A DNA stretch of 64,000 nucleotides from DATCJA01 sp963814955 (GCA_963814955.1 CAWFEX010000015.1:248001-312000); one strand, 5' to 3'; counted from the stretch's first letter, positions 8,106 through 17,140 are shown. A program made the numbers and translations. The notes: generated from the letters alone by a model not told the origin.

Positions 8106-11100
8106 TCACTGCACGGTCACCGTCGTACTCGTCGCAATCCAGGTTGCATCGTTCGCAAACAACCTGAATTGATAGCTTCCCGCCGTGGAGGGCATCGTGA
8201 ATGTCACCGCGGCCCCTGACGCCGGGATGTATTTCCATTGGAGATACGAGCCGCCGCCTGATCCGGCCACTGAGAGGCGCATGGTGTCATAGGAGAAACC
8301 GGTACCACCGATCACTTGCACTGAGACGACGGTCGACGGCGCAACTGTGATGCTGGTCGGCGGGGCTGCCCCGTTGACTATTACGACTGGGTCGATCACG
8401 CGCGCGGTGACACTGCCCGTCTGGCTGCCTGCGGGATCGATAAGCAGGCTGTAGACGCCACTGGTCGGTAACGTAAACTGCGGTGTGAGGTTTCCGGCGC
8501 ACATGTGCCACTGAGTGCCCAACGGCGATCCGTCCGGCTTGAGAATGCCGAAAGAGTTGTAGAACGAGCAGTTCGGCAGCGCCGCTGCATTCACGACCGC
8601 ACGCACCTTCTGACCTGCCGTCCCGTTGAAGGCCCACAGCCCGCGCTGCCCTGGTACCGTGAATGTCCCTGTGACGGCCGGTCCGTTCACGGTCACCGTG
8701 CCTGTCAAGTCAACCACGTTGTACGCCTTCACCGTCACGCCGCCCGTCTGACTCCAGGCGAGATCGACGAGCACGGTGTAGGTCCCCGTGGTCGGCAATG
8801 TGAGAGGGCCAGCGGTCGCACCGGCGCACATCTCCCCTTGCGTGTGCAACGGTGTGCCGTCTGGTTTGAGGATCCCGAACGAGTTGTACAGCGAGCAATT
8901 CGGCACCGTCGTCGCCGAGATGACCGGAAGGACCTTCTGATTCGCCGTGCCACTGAAGGTCCACAAGGCGCGCTGGCCAGGCGTGTTCAGCGCCGCCGTG
9001 CGCGGGGATCCATCCAACGAAATGGAACCCGTGACATCCACCACGTCGTACACGCTCAGTGAGATCTGGGCCGTGTAACTCAGGTACAAGTCGGTGACGA
9101 CCGTATAGACGCCATCGGCCGGCAAGGTTACCGGGCCGATGATCGTGCCGGCACACACGCCGTCAAAGCCGCTTGACCCAATCACCGGGCCATTCGGGTT
9201 GCTGCCGGACACAATCTTGAAGACGTTATAGGGTCCGCACATCTTCAGATTTGCCGCATTGATCACGGCACTGACGCGCCGCTTTTGGATCGAATTGAAC
9301 GTCCAGTAGCCCACCTGGCCGGGGGTATTGATAGTGGCGTTGACCGCCTGACCGAAAGCGATCGGGCCCGTCACATGCACCACATCGTGGACGCGCACGG
9401 TGACCGTTCCTGCGTACGGCGGGTACGAGTACACCTGGACCGAATAGGTCCCGCTGGTCGGGAGCACTACCGGTCCCACGACGTCCCCGGCGCAGACGCC
9501 GTTCCATGACGCCAGAATGCTGCCGTTGGGGTTCAATATTCGCAATTTGTGATAGATGACCAGGCAGTTCCCAATGGTTGAGGCACTGATCGACGCACTG
9601 ACCGTTCGACAGGCGCTGCCTTCGAACGTAAAGGACACGGTTCCCCCCGATGGGACGTTAAGCGACGTTGGCGACCCGTTGGGGATCGCCCCGCCGCCGC
9701 ATGCGGTCGATGTCACGGGCTTGTCGACGGCACCTATCAGGCGCGTGCCCGCGTACACGTAGTCGCGCGCGCGCGCGGTGGCACCCAGGTCGTGCCACTC
9801 GGTCAACAACTCGCCACCTGGCCCTCGAAGAAAGAAGGTGGTGTCGCCAGTGACTACTCGCTTCGCACGCCATCCATCGGCGTCATACGCGTAACTCGCC
9901 TGACCACTCGTGGTCGAGGCGGTGGCGAGCCAGTTCTCGGGAGTGTAGGTATACGTGGCAGTGGAGGAACTGATCAGATTTCCGTTGTTGTCGTAACCAA
10001 ACGGGAGACCGTTTTGCGCCGTCAGACGCAGCGAATTGGCGTCGTAGACATAGCTGGTGCCGTATGCGGTTTGTCGATTGCCATGAGAGTCGTACGCGTA
10101 ATTCGTCGATCCCCACGGCCCTGTCGCGGCGGACAGTCGATGAAGTGCGTCATATGTGAAGCTCTGGCCCCATCCCGAGCCGCGCGAGTCGCCGATCGTG
10201 CGAACATTGCCGTCGCCGTCGTAGTCATCGTAGGTCAACCCCAGAGGACCGGCGTTGATACTCTGCACCCAGTACCGAGCCGGATCGTAGGTGACGATGG
10301 TCGCAATATGGTTGCCCGCCGTATACGACACCAGCGCCCCTGACGGGTGATACGTCATCCCGAAGGCGTAATCGCGCCCTGCGGCAGTTTCGAACACGCG
10401 GGTCATGCGACCCTCGGGATCGTTGCGCTCGTAATTCACTACCCGGCCGGTTGGATACGTTATCGCGACGATCTGATCGTTGCCGTCGTACTCGTATTGA
10501 CTGTCGAACACGTATGCGCCGATGACGTCACGCCGCCGGGCGAGTCGTCCCGCCGTGTCATGGATAAACGACGTCGACACCGATCCGTTGCTCAATGAGA
10601 CGCGGTTGTCCGATCCAAGCTCGTAGCCGATGTTCGTCATCCTCGTTCCAGCCGCCGTAATCCGTATCACGCGATCGTTGCCGTCGTGTTCGTAGAGGAA
10701 CTCCGTGCCCCGGGCGTCGACTTTGCGCTTCAGCACGCCCGCCGCGTCGTAGTGGGTGTACAGGACCGTGCCCGACTCAGGATGGGTCTCGCTCGTCAGC
10801 AAACCGCTCGTATTGCGGATCCACGTGCGCGTGTGGCCGGTCGGCGAGACCACTTGTGCGAGGTTGCCGGCCGCATCGTAGCTGTAGGTCCATTGCTGGT
10901 GATTCGCGTCCATGACGCTCGCCAGCCGAACGTCGTCGGGATGACCGAAGGCACGATATGTAAACACCGTCGACCGACCCTCCTCATCGTGCACCGTTAC
11001 CGAATTGCTCGCGTCGTCATACTCCCGGCTGCGCCTCGTGCCGTCCGGATTGGTTTCCGCGGTGAGGCGCCCGAGGGCGTCGTACGTGAATTCGGTGCCT

Positions 11101-13193
11101 ATGTCGGCGTTCGTAAAGGCGTAGCTTCGATAGGTTGTTCTTCCCTCGGCGTCGTACTCGATGCGCGTCGTCACCCCGGCGGCGTTACTCGTTGCCACAG
11201 GACGCCCGAACCCATCGACCGTCGTCGTCAGAACAGACGAACCTCGATGCGTGGTGGTCGTCCGGTTCGCGTCGTCGTAGGTAATCGTGGTGGCATTCGA
11301 CGAGCCTGGGGGCTGAACCCGCGTGCGTCGGCCGAGCGGGTCTGCATATTCGTATATCGTGGTGCGGCCCGCGATCGCCTCTGACGCGACCGTGCCATCG
11401 GGATTGATCGTCCGGTCGACCACAACACCGGGCGTGGTCGTATCCTCGAGCACGCCCCAGCTGTACGTGAACGATGTGGTCTTCCCGTTCGCTTTCACAA
11501 GGGACACGACATTGCCGAAATCGTCGGCGCCAAACGTCGTCGTTATCCCCTGTACCGTCTCGGACTGACGGAAGCCGGTCGTCGAGTTGTAGCCCCACGA
11601 CCTCACGACAGTCATGCCGCCGACGGTGACGGACTCGCTGGCTGGAAGGCCCAATACGTAGGCCTCGTCCAGGAGATGTCGGTACGTCCATCGCGTCGTG
11701 CGCTCGACTCCTCCAGCGGGTCCGCGCTCCGTTATCGTGACTGGCTTGTGGAACTCGTGGAAATAAGGCAGCGTGCTGGTGCTGTAACCATAATCGGTTG
11801 TGTAGGTCCGCCCGCCGCGGGTTACAAGCCGTCTGGCCAAACGGGGTACGCCCCACGGCTCTTCCAACCGGGCGGCCCGCAGCACCGCCGGCGTGTATTG
11901 CCGTTCCTCGTGCTCAATCTCTGCGCCTCCGGGCGCATGCACCGTGCGGAAACGAAGTTGCCACGTCCCGGCAAGCGCGTTCGGGTCCGTGTACGAACCG
12001 TACTGGTAGGTGACCTTCGTCTGCGACGGAAGTGTGACCTCCGTTACGTCGTTGCCGCCAGCCAGGTTTGCGTGGTGCGAGAATTTCCACTCCCCCAAAA
12101 GCCGGGTGTCGTCATCGTAGACGCGCCGCAGGTCGAGCACGTTGAATATGGCTGGCGTCCCGCCGCCCAGATAGAATTCGCGGTCCGCGTACTCATAGGT
12201 GACGACGCCACCTTGCGCGGTGCTCACTCGGGTGATCTTGTCGATTGAAAATTGATCGGTGGAGTATTCGAACGCCCAATGCGGTCCGCCGGCGCCAGCA
12301 GGCAACTCCACGTCCTGCAGCAATCCCCGCGCATTGTAGCGATAGGTCCACGTTCTCCCGTTGTATGTCAGCTCCGTCGGCAGCCCCGTCGCTGCATCGA
12401 GCTGTACGGCAACCACGCGCGACTGATTGTTCCCCAGGGATTGCGTGACTTCGAGCCCATTGACGACTCCCTGTTCATTCGACTGCCAGCGAAGGGTCAC
12501 GATGTTGGTGTCGTCTGCGTCGAACGCATCGCGGATTGTGATCAGGCGCCCCTGGGAGTCGTACCGGGCAATGGTCCCGTCGGGAATCGACAATGTGCGC
12601 GATGGACGGTGGTAGAACCAAAAGTCATGCGTTCGTACGTTCACCAGCGTGGATGTGTTGCCAGGATCGGGCGGCACCACGTACGTGGTCTTGAGCCGAG
12701 ACCCGTCGAGCATCCAGAAGTACGGCGTAGTGTTGCGCTCGGATTCCACATTGCCGCCCGGTGAAATCGGCGCCGTAATGTAGGGACGTTCAATCACGCG
12801 CATCGGCACGCCGCCGATGCCGAAGCGCCATTGCGGTCCGGCGGGGTTCTCACCCGGCGCGACGACGTTGGTGAAGACCCGCTCGAAGCGCAATTGGCGT
12901 CCGCCGTTGCCCGGGAGAGCCAGGTCGGTGAAGCCGAGCATGACGTTGTTGTTCGACGTGTCGATGGACTCCCAGGGCAGCAGCGCCAGGTAATCGCGGT
13001 TGGGTTGAAACCCGGGCTCGTTGGGCGCGACACCCTGTGCGCCGGCGAACGAAGCGATGCCGAACATCAGCACCGTTCCAAGAAAGGCGGCGCGAGCAAG
13101 TCGATGGATCGGATCGCGTGCCGAACTGGCGGGGCTCCTGGGAGCCGTGAGGGCCGTGACAGCAAATGGGACCGGACGAGCCGAGGACTGCAT
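8106..13193 (-). CDS. Large secreted RHS/YD-repeat protein
   Basis: The protein has 1695 residues. A long N-terminal region ends in a hydrophobic signal segment and 'FAGAQ'. 'LPGNGGRQLRFERVF' starts the RHS N-terminal domain. YD repeats ('YEYDGNDQ', 'YTYDAVG'-like) fill about residues 280-1150 and end with 'DYVYAGTRLIGAV'. Where a normal RHS protein would run into its core, this one carries four repeats of about 110 residues and an Ig-like end. The missing core is encoded by the next gene. RHS barrels enclose toxic C-terminal domains. The start has AGGCGG 8 bases upstream; an internal Met closer to the signal helix is possible. Confidence 0.8.
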   Translation of the reverse strand: MQSSARPVPFAVTALTAPRSPASSARDPIHRLARAAFLGTVLMFGIASFAGAQGVAPNEPGFQPNRDYLALLPWESIDTSNNNVMLGFTDLALPGNGGRQLRFERVFTNVVAPGENPAGPQWRFGIGGVPMRVIERPYITAPISPGGNVESERNTTPYFWMLDGSRLKTTYVVPPDPGNTSTLVNVRTHDFWFYHRPSRTLSIPDGTIARYDSQGRLITIRDAFDADDTNIVTLRWQSNEQGVVNGLEVTQSLGNNQSRVVAVQLDAATGLPTELTYNGRTWTYRYNARGLLQDVELPAGAGGPHWAFEYSTDQFSIDKITRVSTAQGGVVTYEYADREFYLGGGTPAIFNVLDLRRVYDDDTRLLGEWKFSHHANLAGGNDVTEVTLPSQTKVTYQYGSYTDPNALAGTWQLRFRTVHAPGGAEIEHEERQYTPAVLRAARLEEPWGVPRLARRLVTRGGRTYTTDYGYSTSTLPYFHEFHKPVTITERGPAGGVERTTRWTYRHLLDEAYVLGLPASESVTVGGMTVVRSWGYNSTTGFRQSETVQGITTTFGADDFGNVVSLVKANGKTTSFTYSWGVLEDTTTPGVVVDRTINPDGTVASEAIAGRTTIYEYADPLGRRTRVQPPGSSNATTITYDDANRTTTTHRGSSVLTTTVDGFGRPVATSNAAGVTTRIEYDAEGRTTYRSYAFTNADIGTEFTYDALGRLTAETNPDGTRRSREYDDASNSVTVHDEEGRSTVFTYRAFGHPDDVRLASVMDANHQQWTYSYDAAGNLAQVVSPTGHTRTWIRNTSGLLTSETHPESGTVLYTHYDAAGVLKRKVDARGTEFLYEHDGNDRVIRITAAGTRMTNIGYELGSDNRVSLSNGSVSTSFIHDTAGRLARRRDVIGAYVFDSQYEYDGNDQIVAITYPTGRVVNYERNDPEGRMTRVFETAAGRDYAFGMTYHPSGALVSYTAGNHIATIVTYDPARYWVQSINAGPLGLTYDDYDGDGNVRTIGDSRGSGWGQSFTYDALHRLSAATGPWGSTNYAYDSHGNRQTAYGTSYVYDANSLRLTAQNGLPFGYDNNGNLISSSTATYTYTPENWLATASTTSGQASYAYDADGWRAKRVVTGDTTFFLRGPGGELLTEWHDLGATARARDYVYAGTRLIGAVDKPVTSTACGGGAIPNGSPTSLNVPSGGTVSFTFEGSACRTVSASISASTIGNCLVIYHKLRILNPNGSILASWNGVCAGDVVGPVVLPTSGTYSVQVYSYPPYAGTVTVRVHDVVHVTGPIAFGQAVNATINTPGQVGYWTFNSIQKRRVSAVINAANLKMCGPYNVFKIVSGSNPNGPVIGSSGFDGVCAGTIIGPVTLPADGVYTVVTDLYLSYTAQISLSVYDVVDVTGSISLDGSPRTAALNTPGQRALWTFSGTANQKVLPVISATTVPNCSLYNSFGILKPDGTPLHTQGEMCAGATAGPLTLPTTGTYTVLVDLAWSQTGGVTVKAYNVVDLTGTVTVNGPAVTGTFTVPGQRGLWAFNGTAGQKVRAVVNAAALPNCSFYNSFGILKPDGSPLGTQWHMCAGNLTPQFTLPTSGVYSLLIDPAGSQTGSVTARVIDPVVIVNGAAPPTSITVAPSTVVSVQVIGGTGFSYDTMRLSVAGSGGGSYLQWKYIPASGAAVTFTMPSTAGSYQFRLFANDATWIATSTTVTVQ
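8390..9645 (-). repeat. Four tandem ~110-residue domain repeats inside the RHS gene
   Basis: Unit boundaries fall near 9314, 8972 and 8645. Each unit has a Trp/Phe-rich first strand ('LWTFSG', 'LWAFNG'), a Cys pair ('NCSLYNSFGI' and 'CAG'), 'TLPTTGTYTV' and a closing 'VVDLTG' strand. The layout resembles bacterial pre-peptidase C-terminal-type beta-sandwich domains. The two Cys in each unit could form a disulfide outside the cytoplasm. Confidence 0.7.
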
Positions 13194-13437
13194 CGCGTGT
13201 AACCGCCTGGAAGGTGGACACGAGCGATGGCAGCAACGGGTCTGCCCGAACGGGTGCCAGACGGCCGTCGGGCCAACCTGATGAGAGATCGGGACTTAAC
13301 CCGTGCCCGTTCGACACAGCACACCCGGGATCACCAGGATGACAACTGTGGTTTGCGCGGAAAGGGTTCGGCTGGACGTTCTATGTGGGGTGGCTGGCGC
13401 GCGTGGCGCGGCGTGATCGTGACGCGATTTGGAAGGA

Positions 13438-13462
13438 GGCGGCGAACTCGAGGTTCGCCGCC
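13438..13462 (-). terminator. Terminator-like hairpin ending the ribosomal superoperon
   Basis: GGCGGCGAAC-TCGAG-GTTCGCCGCC is a perfect 10-bp stem lying 13-37 bases past the rplQ stop. On the minus strand TCCTTCC follows the stem, so there is only a weak U-tract. The remaining bases up to 13193 show nothing I can name. Confidence 0.65.
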
Positions 13463-13474
13463 ATGTGTCGCTGA

Positions 13475-14062
13475 CTACGATCCTCCAGCTTTGCGCGGGG
13501 TCGTGCTCTTCCGTGCGGCGCCGCGGGTCTGGCCGCCGGCCTGCGCCTTCGACCCGCTCGCGTCCTTCTTGCCGCCGCGCATCCGCTGCGCCGCCGCCTT
13601 GAGCCGGTCGCCGACACCCTTCGCCTTCGGCTTGTCGGCTTCCTTCTCGCCCTTGGCCTCGGCGGCACGCGGGTTGTACTCACTCCCGACGAGCTCGATC
13701 TGCGCGACCTCGGCGGCATCCCCGCGACGAATGCCGAGGCGGAGAATGCGCGTGTAGCCCCCCGGACGCTCGGCGAACCGCGGCGCGATTGTGTCGAACA
13801 GCTTGCCGACGACCGACCTGTCGGCGAGCTCCGCCAGGACCAGACGCCGGGCGTGCAGCGTCCTGCCGTTCGAATCGCCCGCCGACACGCCGCGCTTGGC
13901 GATCGTGATCAGGCGCTCGACGAACGGTCGCAGCTCCTTGGCCTTCGGCACGGTCGTCTCGATCCGCTCGTGCCGCAGCAGCGCAACGGCCTGGTTGCGC
14001 AGAAGCGATATGCGATGCTCGGTGACGCGGCCGAGCTTCCGATGTGCGACGTTGTGTCTCAT
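13475..14062 (-). CDS. rplQ: 50S ribosomal protein L17 with long C-terminal tail
   Basis: Residues 1-118 are a standard L17, from 'MRHNVAHRKLGR' to 'QIELVGSEYN'. A Lys/Ala/Arg-rich, low-complexity tail of about 75 residues follows, so the protein has 195 residues where most L17 have 115-130. L17 lies at the nascent-chain exit side of the large subunit. It is the last gene of the superoperon, 47 bases after rpoA, with a hairpin beyond its stop. The tail is read in the same frame without breaks and is probably disordered. Confidence 0.96.
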   Translation of the reverse strand: MRHNVAHRKLGRVTEHRISLLRNQAVALLRHERIETTVPKAKELRPFVERLITIAKRGVSAGDSNGRTLHARRLVLAELADRSVVGKLFDTIAPRFAERPGGYTRILRLGIRRGDAAEVAQIELVGSEYNPRAAEAKGEKEADKPKAKGVGDRLKAAAQRMRGGKKDASGSKAQAGGQTRGAARKSTTPRKAGGS

Positions 14063-14074
14063 AACTGAACCTGT

Positions 14075-14096
14075 GGGCCGACCTTAAGGTCGGCCC
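14075..14096. repeat. CTNAAG-centred palindrome between rpoA and rplQ
   Basis: This 22-base perfect palindrome has arms GGGCCGAC/GTCGGCCC and centre CTTAAG, followed by CCTAC. It starts 13 bases past the rpoA stop. Confidence 0.85.
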
Positions 14097-14109
14097 CTAC
14101 AGCTCCGGG

Positions 14110-15096
14110 CTATTCCTGATGCGCCTGAACCGGCTGATCGAGACGCATGCCGAGGCTGAGACCCATGCCGTGGAGGATCTCCTTGATCTCGTTCAGCGAC
14201 TTCCGGCCGAAGTTCTTCGTCCTCAGCATCTCCGCTTCGGTCTTCTGCACCAGCTCCCGAATCGTGCGGATGTTGGCGTTCTTCAGGCAGTTGTAGGACC
14301 TGACCGAGAGCTCGAGCTCCTCGACGCTCTTGTCGAGGTTCTCGTTCGCCATCACGCTGCGTTGCTGGTCGGCCTGCGCCTCCTGCAGCTCGTCGTCGGC
14401 ATCCTCGAGGTTGATGAAGATGTTCAGGTGGTCGCGAATCAGCTTCGCAGCCAGTGACACCGCGTCCCGCGAGCTGACGGACCCGTTGGTCCACACGTCA
14501 ACGGTGAGCTTGTCGTAGTCGGTGGTCTGCCCGAGGCGCGCCGCCTCGACCAGGTAATTCACCTTCTTCACCGGCGAGTGCACCGAGTCGATCGGAATCC
14601 AGCCGATGCCGAGATCCTCGTCGAAGTTCTTGTCCGCCGAGACGTAGCCGCGGCCGCGCTTCATCCGCAGCTCCATGTGAAGCTTCCCGTGCTCGGCGAC
14701 GGTGGCAATGTGCGCCTCGGGCTCGAGTATCTCCACATCGGCATCGGCGTCGATGTCCTTGGCGCGAACCACGCCAGGCTTGTCGACCTTCAGATACAGC
14801 GTTTTGGTTGCATCGGTGTGCAGCTTCAGCGGAATCTGCTTCAGGTTGAGAATGATGTCGGTGGCATCCTCAACCACGCCTGGTATGGGCGAGAACTCGT
14901 GAAGCACCCCGTCGATCTTCACGGCAGTGATCGCCGCGCCCTCGATCGACGAGAGCAGCACGCGGCGCAGCGCGTTGCCAATGGTGGTGCCGAAGCCCCG
15001 CTCGAACGGCTGAGCGTAGAACCGGCCGAAGCGGTCGGTGAGAGTATCGCGTTCGAACTCGAGCCGCTTGGGACGCTGAAAACCTCTCCAGAGCAT
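14110..15096 (-). CDS. rpoA: DNA-directed RNA polymerase subunit alpha
   Basis: The protein has 328 residues from 'MLWRGFQRPKRLEFE'. ATGs at 15099 and 15096 both follow AAAGGA; the second has the better spacing. 'GYGTTIGNALRRVLLSS'-type sequence ('GFGTTIGNALRRVL') is the alpha N-terminal dimerisation signature, and 'EEMLRTKNFGRKSLNEIKE'-type sequence near the end is the alpha-CTD that binds UP elements. Alpha assembles the RNA polymerase core. It sits in the usual alpha-operon place between rpsD and rplQ, but is separated from rpsD by an unusually long, structured spacer of 197 bases. Confidence 0.97.
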   Translation of the reverse strand: MLWRGFQRPKRLEFERDTLTDRFGRFYAQPFERGFGTTIGNALRRVLLSSIEGAAITAVKIDGVLHEFSPIPGVVEDATDIILNLKQIPLKLHTDATKTLYLKVDKPGVVRAKDIDADADVEILEPEAHIATVAEHGKLHMELRMKRGRGYVSADKNFDEDLGIGWIPIDSVHSPVKKVNYLVEAARLGQTTDYDKLTVDVWTNGSVSSRDAVSLAAKLIRDHLNIFINLEDADDELQEAQADQQRSVMANENLDKSVEELELSVRSYNCLKNANIRTIRELVQKTEAEMLRTKNFGRKSLNEIKEILHGMGLSLGMRLDQPVQAHQE

Positions 15097-15119
15097 CATT
15101 GTTCCTTTCGCCAACGGGC

Positions 15120-15280
15120 CGGCAGTCCCGGCCTCCGGACCTGCGTGTCATCGTCCGCCGGCCTCCCGCTGCAGGTCCGTAAAGCTGCGGGCCGGCGGAT
15201 GCGAACCCGGAGGCCTGACCAGCCTCCGCCAAGGCTTCGGCGGTCCGCCGGAGCTTCAGCGAAGGCGGAAGGCCTCCGGC
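15120..15280. repeat. Nested inverted repeats in the rpsD-rpoA spacer
   Basis: GGCCTCCGG (15130-15138) pairs with CCGGAGGCC (15207-15215). CGGACCTGC (15136-15144) pairs with GCAGGTCCG (15171-15179). CCGCCGGCC (15154-15162) pairs with GGCCGGCGG (15190-15198). GGCCTCCGG occurs again at 15271-15279. The 197-base spacer can therefore fold in alternative ways in the operon mRNA. Confidence 0.65.
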
Positions 15281-15293
15281 TGCCAACTACCAA

Positions 15294-15924
15294 CTACTTC
15301 GAGTACAGCTCGACGATCAGCTGCTCCTGCACGGGCAGGTTGATCTGCTCGCGCGTCGGCGCTGAACCCACCTTCGCGGACATTCCCTCCGCGTCGAAGG
15401 TGAGCCATTCCGGCACGCCGCGGCCCTTCACCTCCTCGAGCGCGTGGAGAATGATCGGGATTCTTCCGGCTGCGCTGCCGCACCGCCACCACGTCTCCGG
15501 GCTTGACCGAGTAGGACGGGATGTCCACCTTGCGGCCGTTCACGAGAAAGTGGCCGTGCCGCACGAGCTGTCGCGCCTGTGCCCGGGAGGTGGCGAATCC
15601 CAGACGGTAGCCCACGCTGTCGAGCCGCCGCTCGAGTAGCTGCAGCAGCGTTTCGCCCGTGATACCGCGGGTACGTTCGGCCTGCTCGAAGTAGCGCCGG
15701 AACTGATCCTCGAGGACGCCGTAGATGCGCTTGACCTTCTGCTTCTCGCGCAGCTGCACGCCGTAGCCGACGAGTTTCGACTTTCGCGACTTGCCGTGCT
15801 GGCCGGGTGCGAAGTTGCGCTTTTCAATCGCGCACTTCTCCGTGTAGCAGCGTTCCCCCTTGAGGAACAGCTTCATGCCCTCGCGGCGGCACAGACGGCA
15901 GACGGGTCCTATATATCTAGCCAT
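15294..15924 (-). CDS. rpsD: 30S ribosomal protein S4 (frameshifted in this sequence)
   Basis: Residues 1-154 are normal S4: the zinc-type N-terminus 'CRLCRREGMKLFLKGERC', then the S4 RNA-binding domain ending 'VKPGDVVAVR'. After 'RSRKNP' the frame shifts. One extra base near 15461-15465 moves the true end, 'ILHALEEVKGRGVPEWL' to 'IVELYSK', into another frame that stops at 15294-15296. Repaired, the protein has 209 residues, the family norm. S4 is an essential small-subunit assembly protein, so a sequencing insertion is the likely cause. Without the repair the frame runs on to 15256. It starts 3 bases after rpsK. Confidence 0.93.
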
Positions 15925-15927
15925 GTC

Positions 15928-16374
15928 TCAGACTCTTCTCCGTTTCGTGGGACGGCAGCCGTTGTGCGGAATGGGGGTCACGTCGCGAATCGACTTTACT
16001 TCGATTCCAACCGTCTGGAGCGCCCGGATCGCCGATTCGCGACCGGAGCCCGGCCCCTTGACGCGCACCTCCGCCGATCGCAGACCGTAATTCTTCGCGG
16101 TGTTGGCCGCTGCAATCGCAGCCTGTGTGGCGGCGAACGGGGTGCCCTTGCGTGAGCCCTTGAAGCCGATGCCGCCGGCGCTCGACCACCCGATCACGGC
16201 CCCTTCCGCGTCGGTAATCGTGACATGGGTGTTGTTGAAGGACGCGTAGATATGCACGTAGCCGTGATGGACCACGCGCTTCTCGCCGCGCTTCTTGAAT
16301 GTCTTGCGCGGCTTCTTGGTGCCCTCGGTTTTCTTCTCGGCGCCGGCAGGCGCCGTTGCGTCAGATTTTGCCAT
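15928..16374 (-). CDS. rpsK: 30S ribosomal protein S11
   Basis: The protein has 148 residues. A Lys/Ala/Glu-rich extension of about 30 residues precedes the standard S11 body, which starts 'VVHHGYVHIYASFNNTHVT'. The end 'PIPHNGCRPTKRRRV' is the typical S11 tail. S11 forms the mRNA exit region of the small subunit with S7 and S18. The gene is in the alpha operon, 35 bases after rpsM and 3 before rpsD. N-terminal extensions of this kind occur in other GC-rich bacteria. Confidence 0.97.
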   Translation of the reverse strand: MAKSDATAPAGAEKKTEGTKKPRKTFKKRGEKRVVHHGYVHIYASFNNTHVTITDAEGAVIGWSSAGGIGFKGSRKGTPFAATQAAIAAANTAKNYGLRSAEVRVKGPGSGRESAIRALQTVGIEVKSIRDVTPIPHNGCRPTKRRRV

Positions 16375-16409
16375 CGGTTGCTCCGGCGGATTCCCCCGCC
16401 CTCATGGGC

Positions 16410-16784
16410 CTAGACTGTTTTCTTCTTCGCGATCGCGCCCTTGCGCGGTCCCTTCCGGGTACGCGCGTTGGTCCGGGTGCGCTGCCCACGCACGGGCAGG
16501 TTGCGGCGGTGCCGCAGCCCGCGGTAGCACCCGATCTCCATGAGACGCTTGATGTTCATCGAGATCTCTTTGCGGAGATCGCCCTCGACGCCGCCCACTT
16601 CTTCGAGCACACGGCTGATCTTCCGCACGTCGTCTTCGGAGAGATCCTTGACCCGTACATCCGGACTCACGCCGGACGCCCCGAGAATGTCGTTCGACCG
16701 TTTCCGGCCGATGCCGTAGATGTAGGTGAGCCCGATCTCGATCCGCTTGGTGCGCGGAAGATCGATGCCGGCAATTCGTGCCAT
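16410..16784 (-). CDS. rpsM: 30S ribosomal protein S13
   Basis: The protein has 124 residues: 'MARIAGIDLPRTKRIEIGLTY' opens it (the standard S13 N-terminus) and 'RTRTNARTRKGPRK' is the basic tail reaching the tRNA sites. The helix-two-turn-helix region 'IYGIGRKRSNDIL' is intact. It follows rpmJ by 3 bases, as in a classical alpha operon. Confidence 0.97.
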   Translation of the reverse strand: MARIAGIDLPRTKRIEIGLTYIYGIGRKRSNDILGASGVSPDVRVKDLSEDDVRKISRVLEEVGGVEGDLRKEISMNIKRLMEIGCYRGLRHRRNLPVRGQRTRTNARTRKGPRKGAIAKKKTV

Positions 16785-16787
16785 CGC

Positions 16788-16901
16788 TTACCCCTGCCTC
16801 TGCTTGTGCTTGCTGTTGGGACAAATCACCCGCACCACGCCGCGGCGACGGACGATCTTGCACTTGTCACAGATCCGCTTGACCGACGCTCGTACTTTCA
16901 T
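16788..16901 (-). CDS. rpmJ: 50S ribosomal protein L36
   Basis: This 37-residue gene runs from ATG 16899-16901 to TAA 16788-16790. It reads 'MKVRASVKRICDKCKIVRR' and ends 'CPNSKHKQRQG', with the zinc ligands of C-type L36: two Cys in CDKC, then Cys and His in 'CPNSKH'. Its ATG overlaps the infA stop as ATGA, so the two are translationally coupled. Confidence 0.95.
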   Translation of the reverse strand: MKVRASVKRICDKCKIVRRRGVVRVICPNSKHKQRQG

Positions 16902-17128
16902 AGCTTTCTCACAATCCTGCCGCGTGTGATGTCCCGCGCCGCCAGTTCCACAACCACTCGATCCCCGACGAGCAGCCGGATGAAATTCCGGCCAGGACTT
17001 CCTTCAATATGGGCTGTAATCCGCTGCCTGCCGTCCACCCCGACTCGATACAAGCCGCTCGGCAACTGCGCTTCGACAACGCCCTCGATCATTTGCGAAT
17101 GGTGATTTCCGATTTGTGATGTCTCCAT
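16898..17128 (-). CDS. infA: Translation initiation factor IF-1
   Basis: The S1-like (OB-fold) body reads 'IEGVVEAQLPSGLYRVGV', 'RNFIRLLVGDRVVVELA' and 'DITRGRIVRKL', the IF-1 pattern. The usual N-terminus 'MAKEDAIEVEG' is not visible. The start is uncertain: ATG at 17128 gives 76 residues with an odd 'METSQIGNHHSQ' lead, and ATG at 17092 gives 64. A longer frame to 17149 reads into a repeat and is unlikely. IF-1 sits in the ribosomal A site during initiation. The stop overlaps rpmJ. Confidence 0.88.
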   Translation of the reverse strand: METSQIGNHHSQMIEGVVEAQLPSGLYRVGVDGRQRITAHIEGSPGRNFIRLLVGDRVVVELAARDITRGRIVRKL

Positions 17129-17140
17129 CCGAACCAACTC

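Noticed and set aside
8064..8110. The two RHS genes being one gene split by an assembly error
   Set aside because: The second gene has a complete signal peptide and its own ribosome-binding site at the join, which a frameshift would not create.
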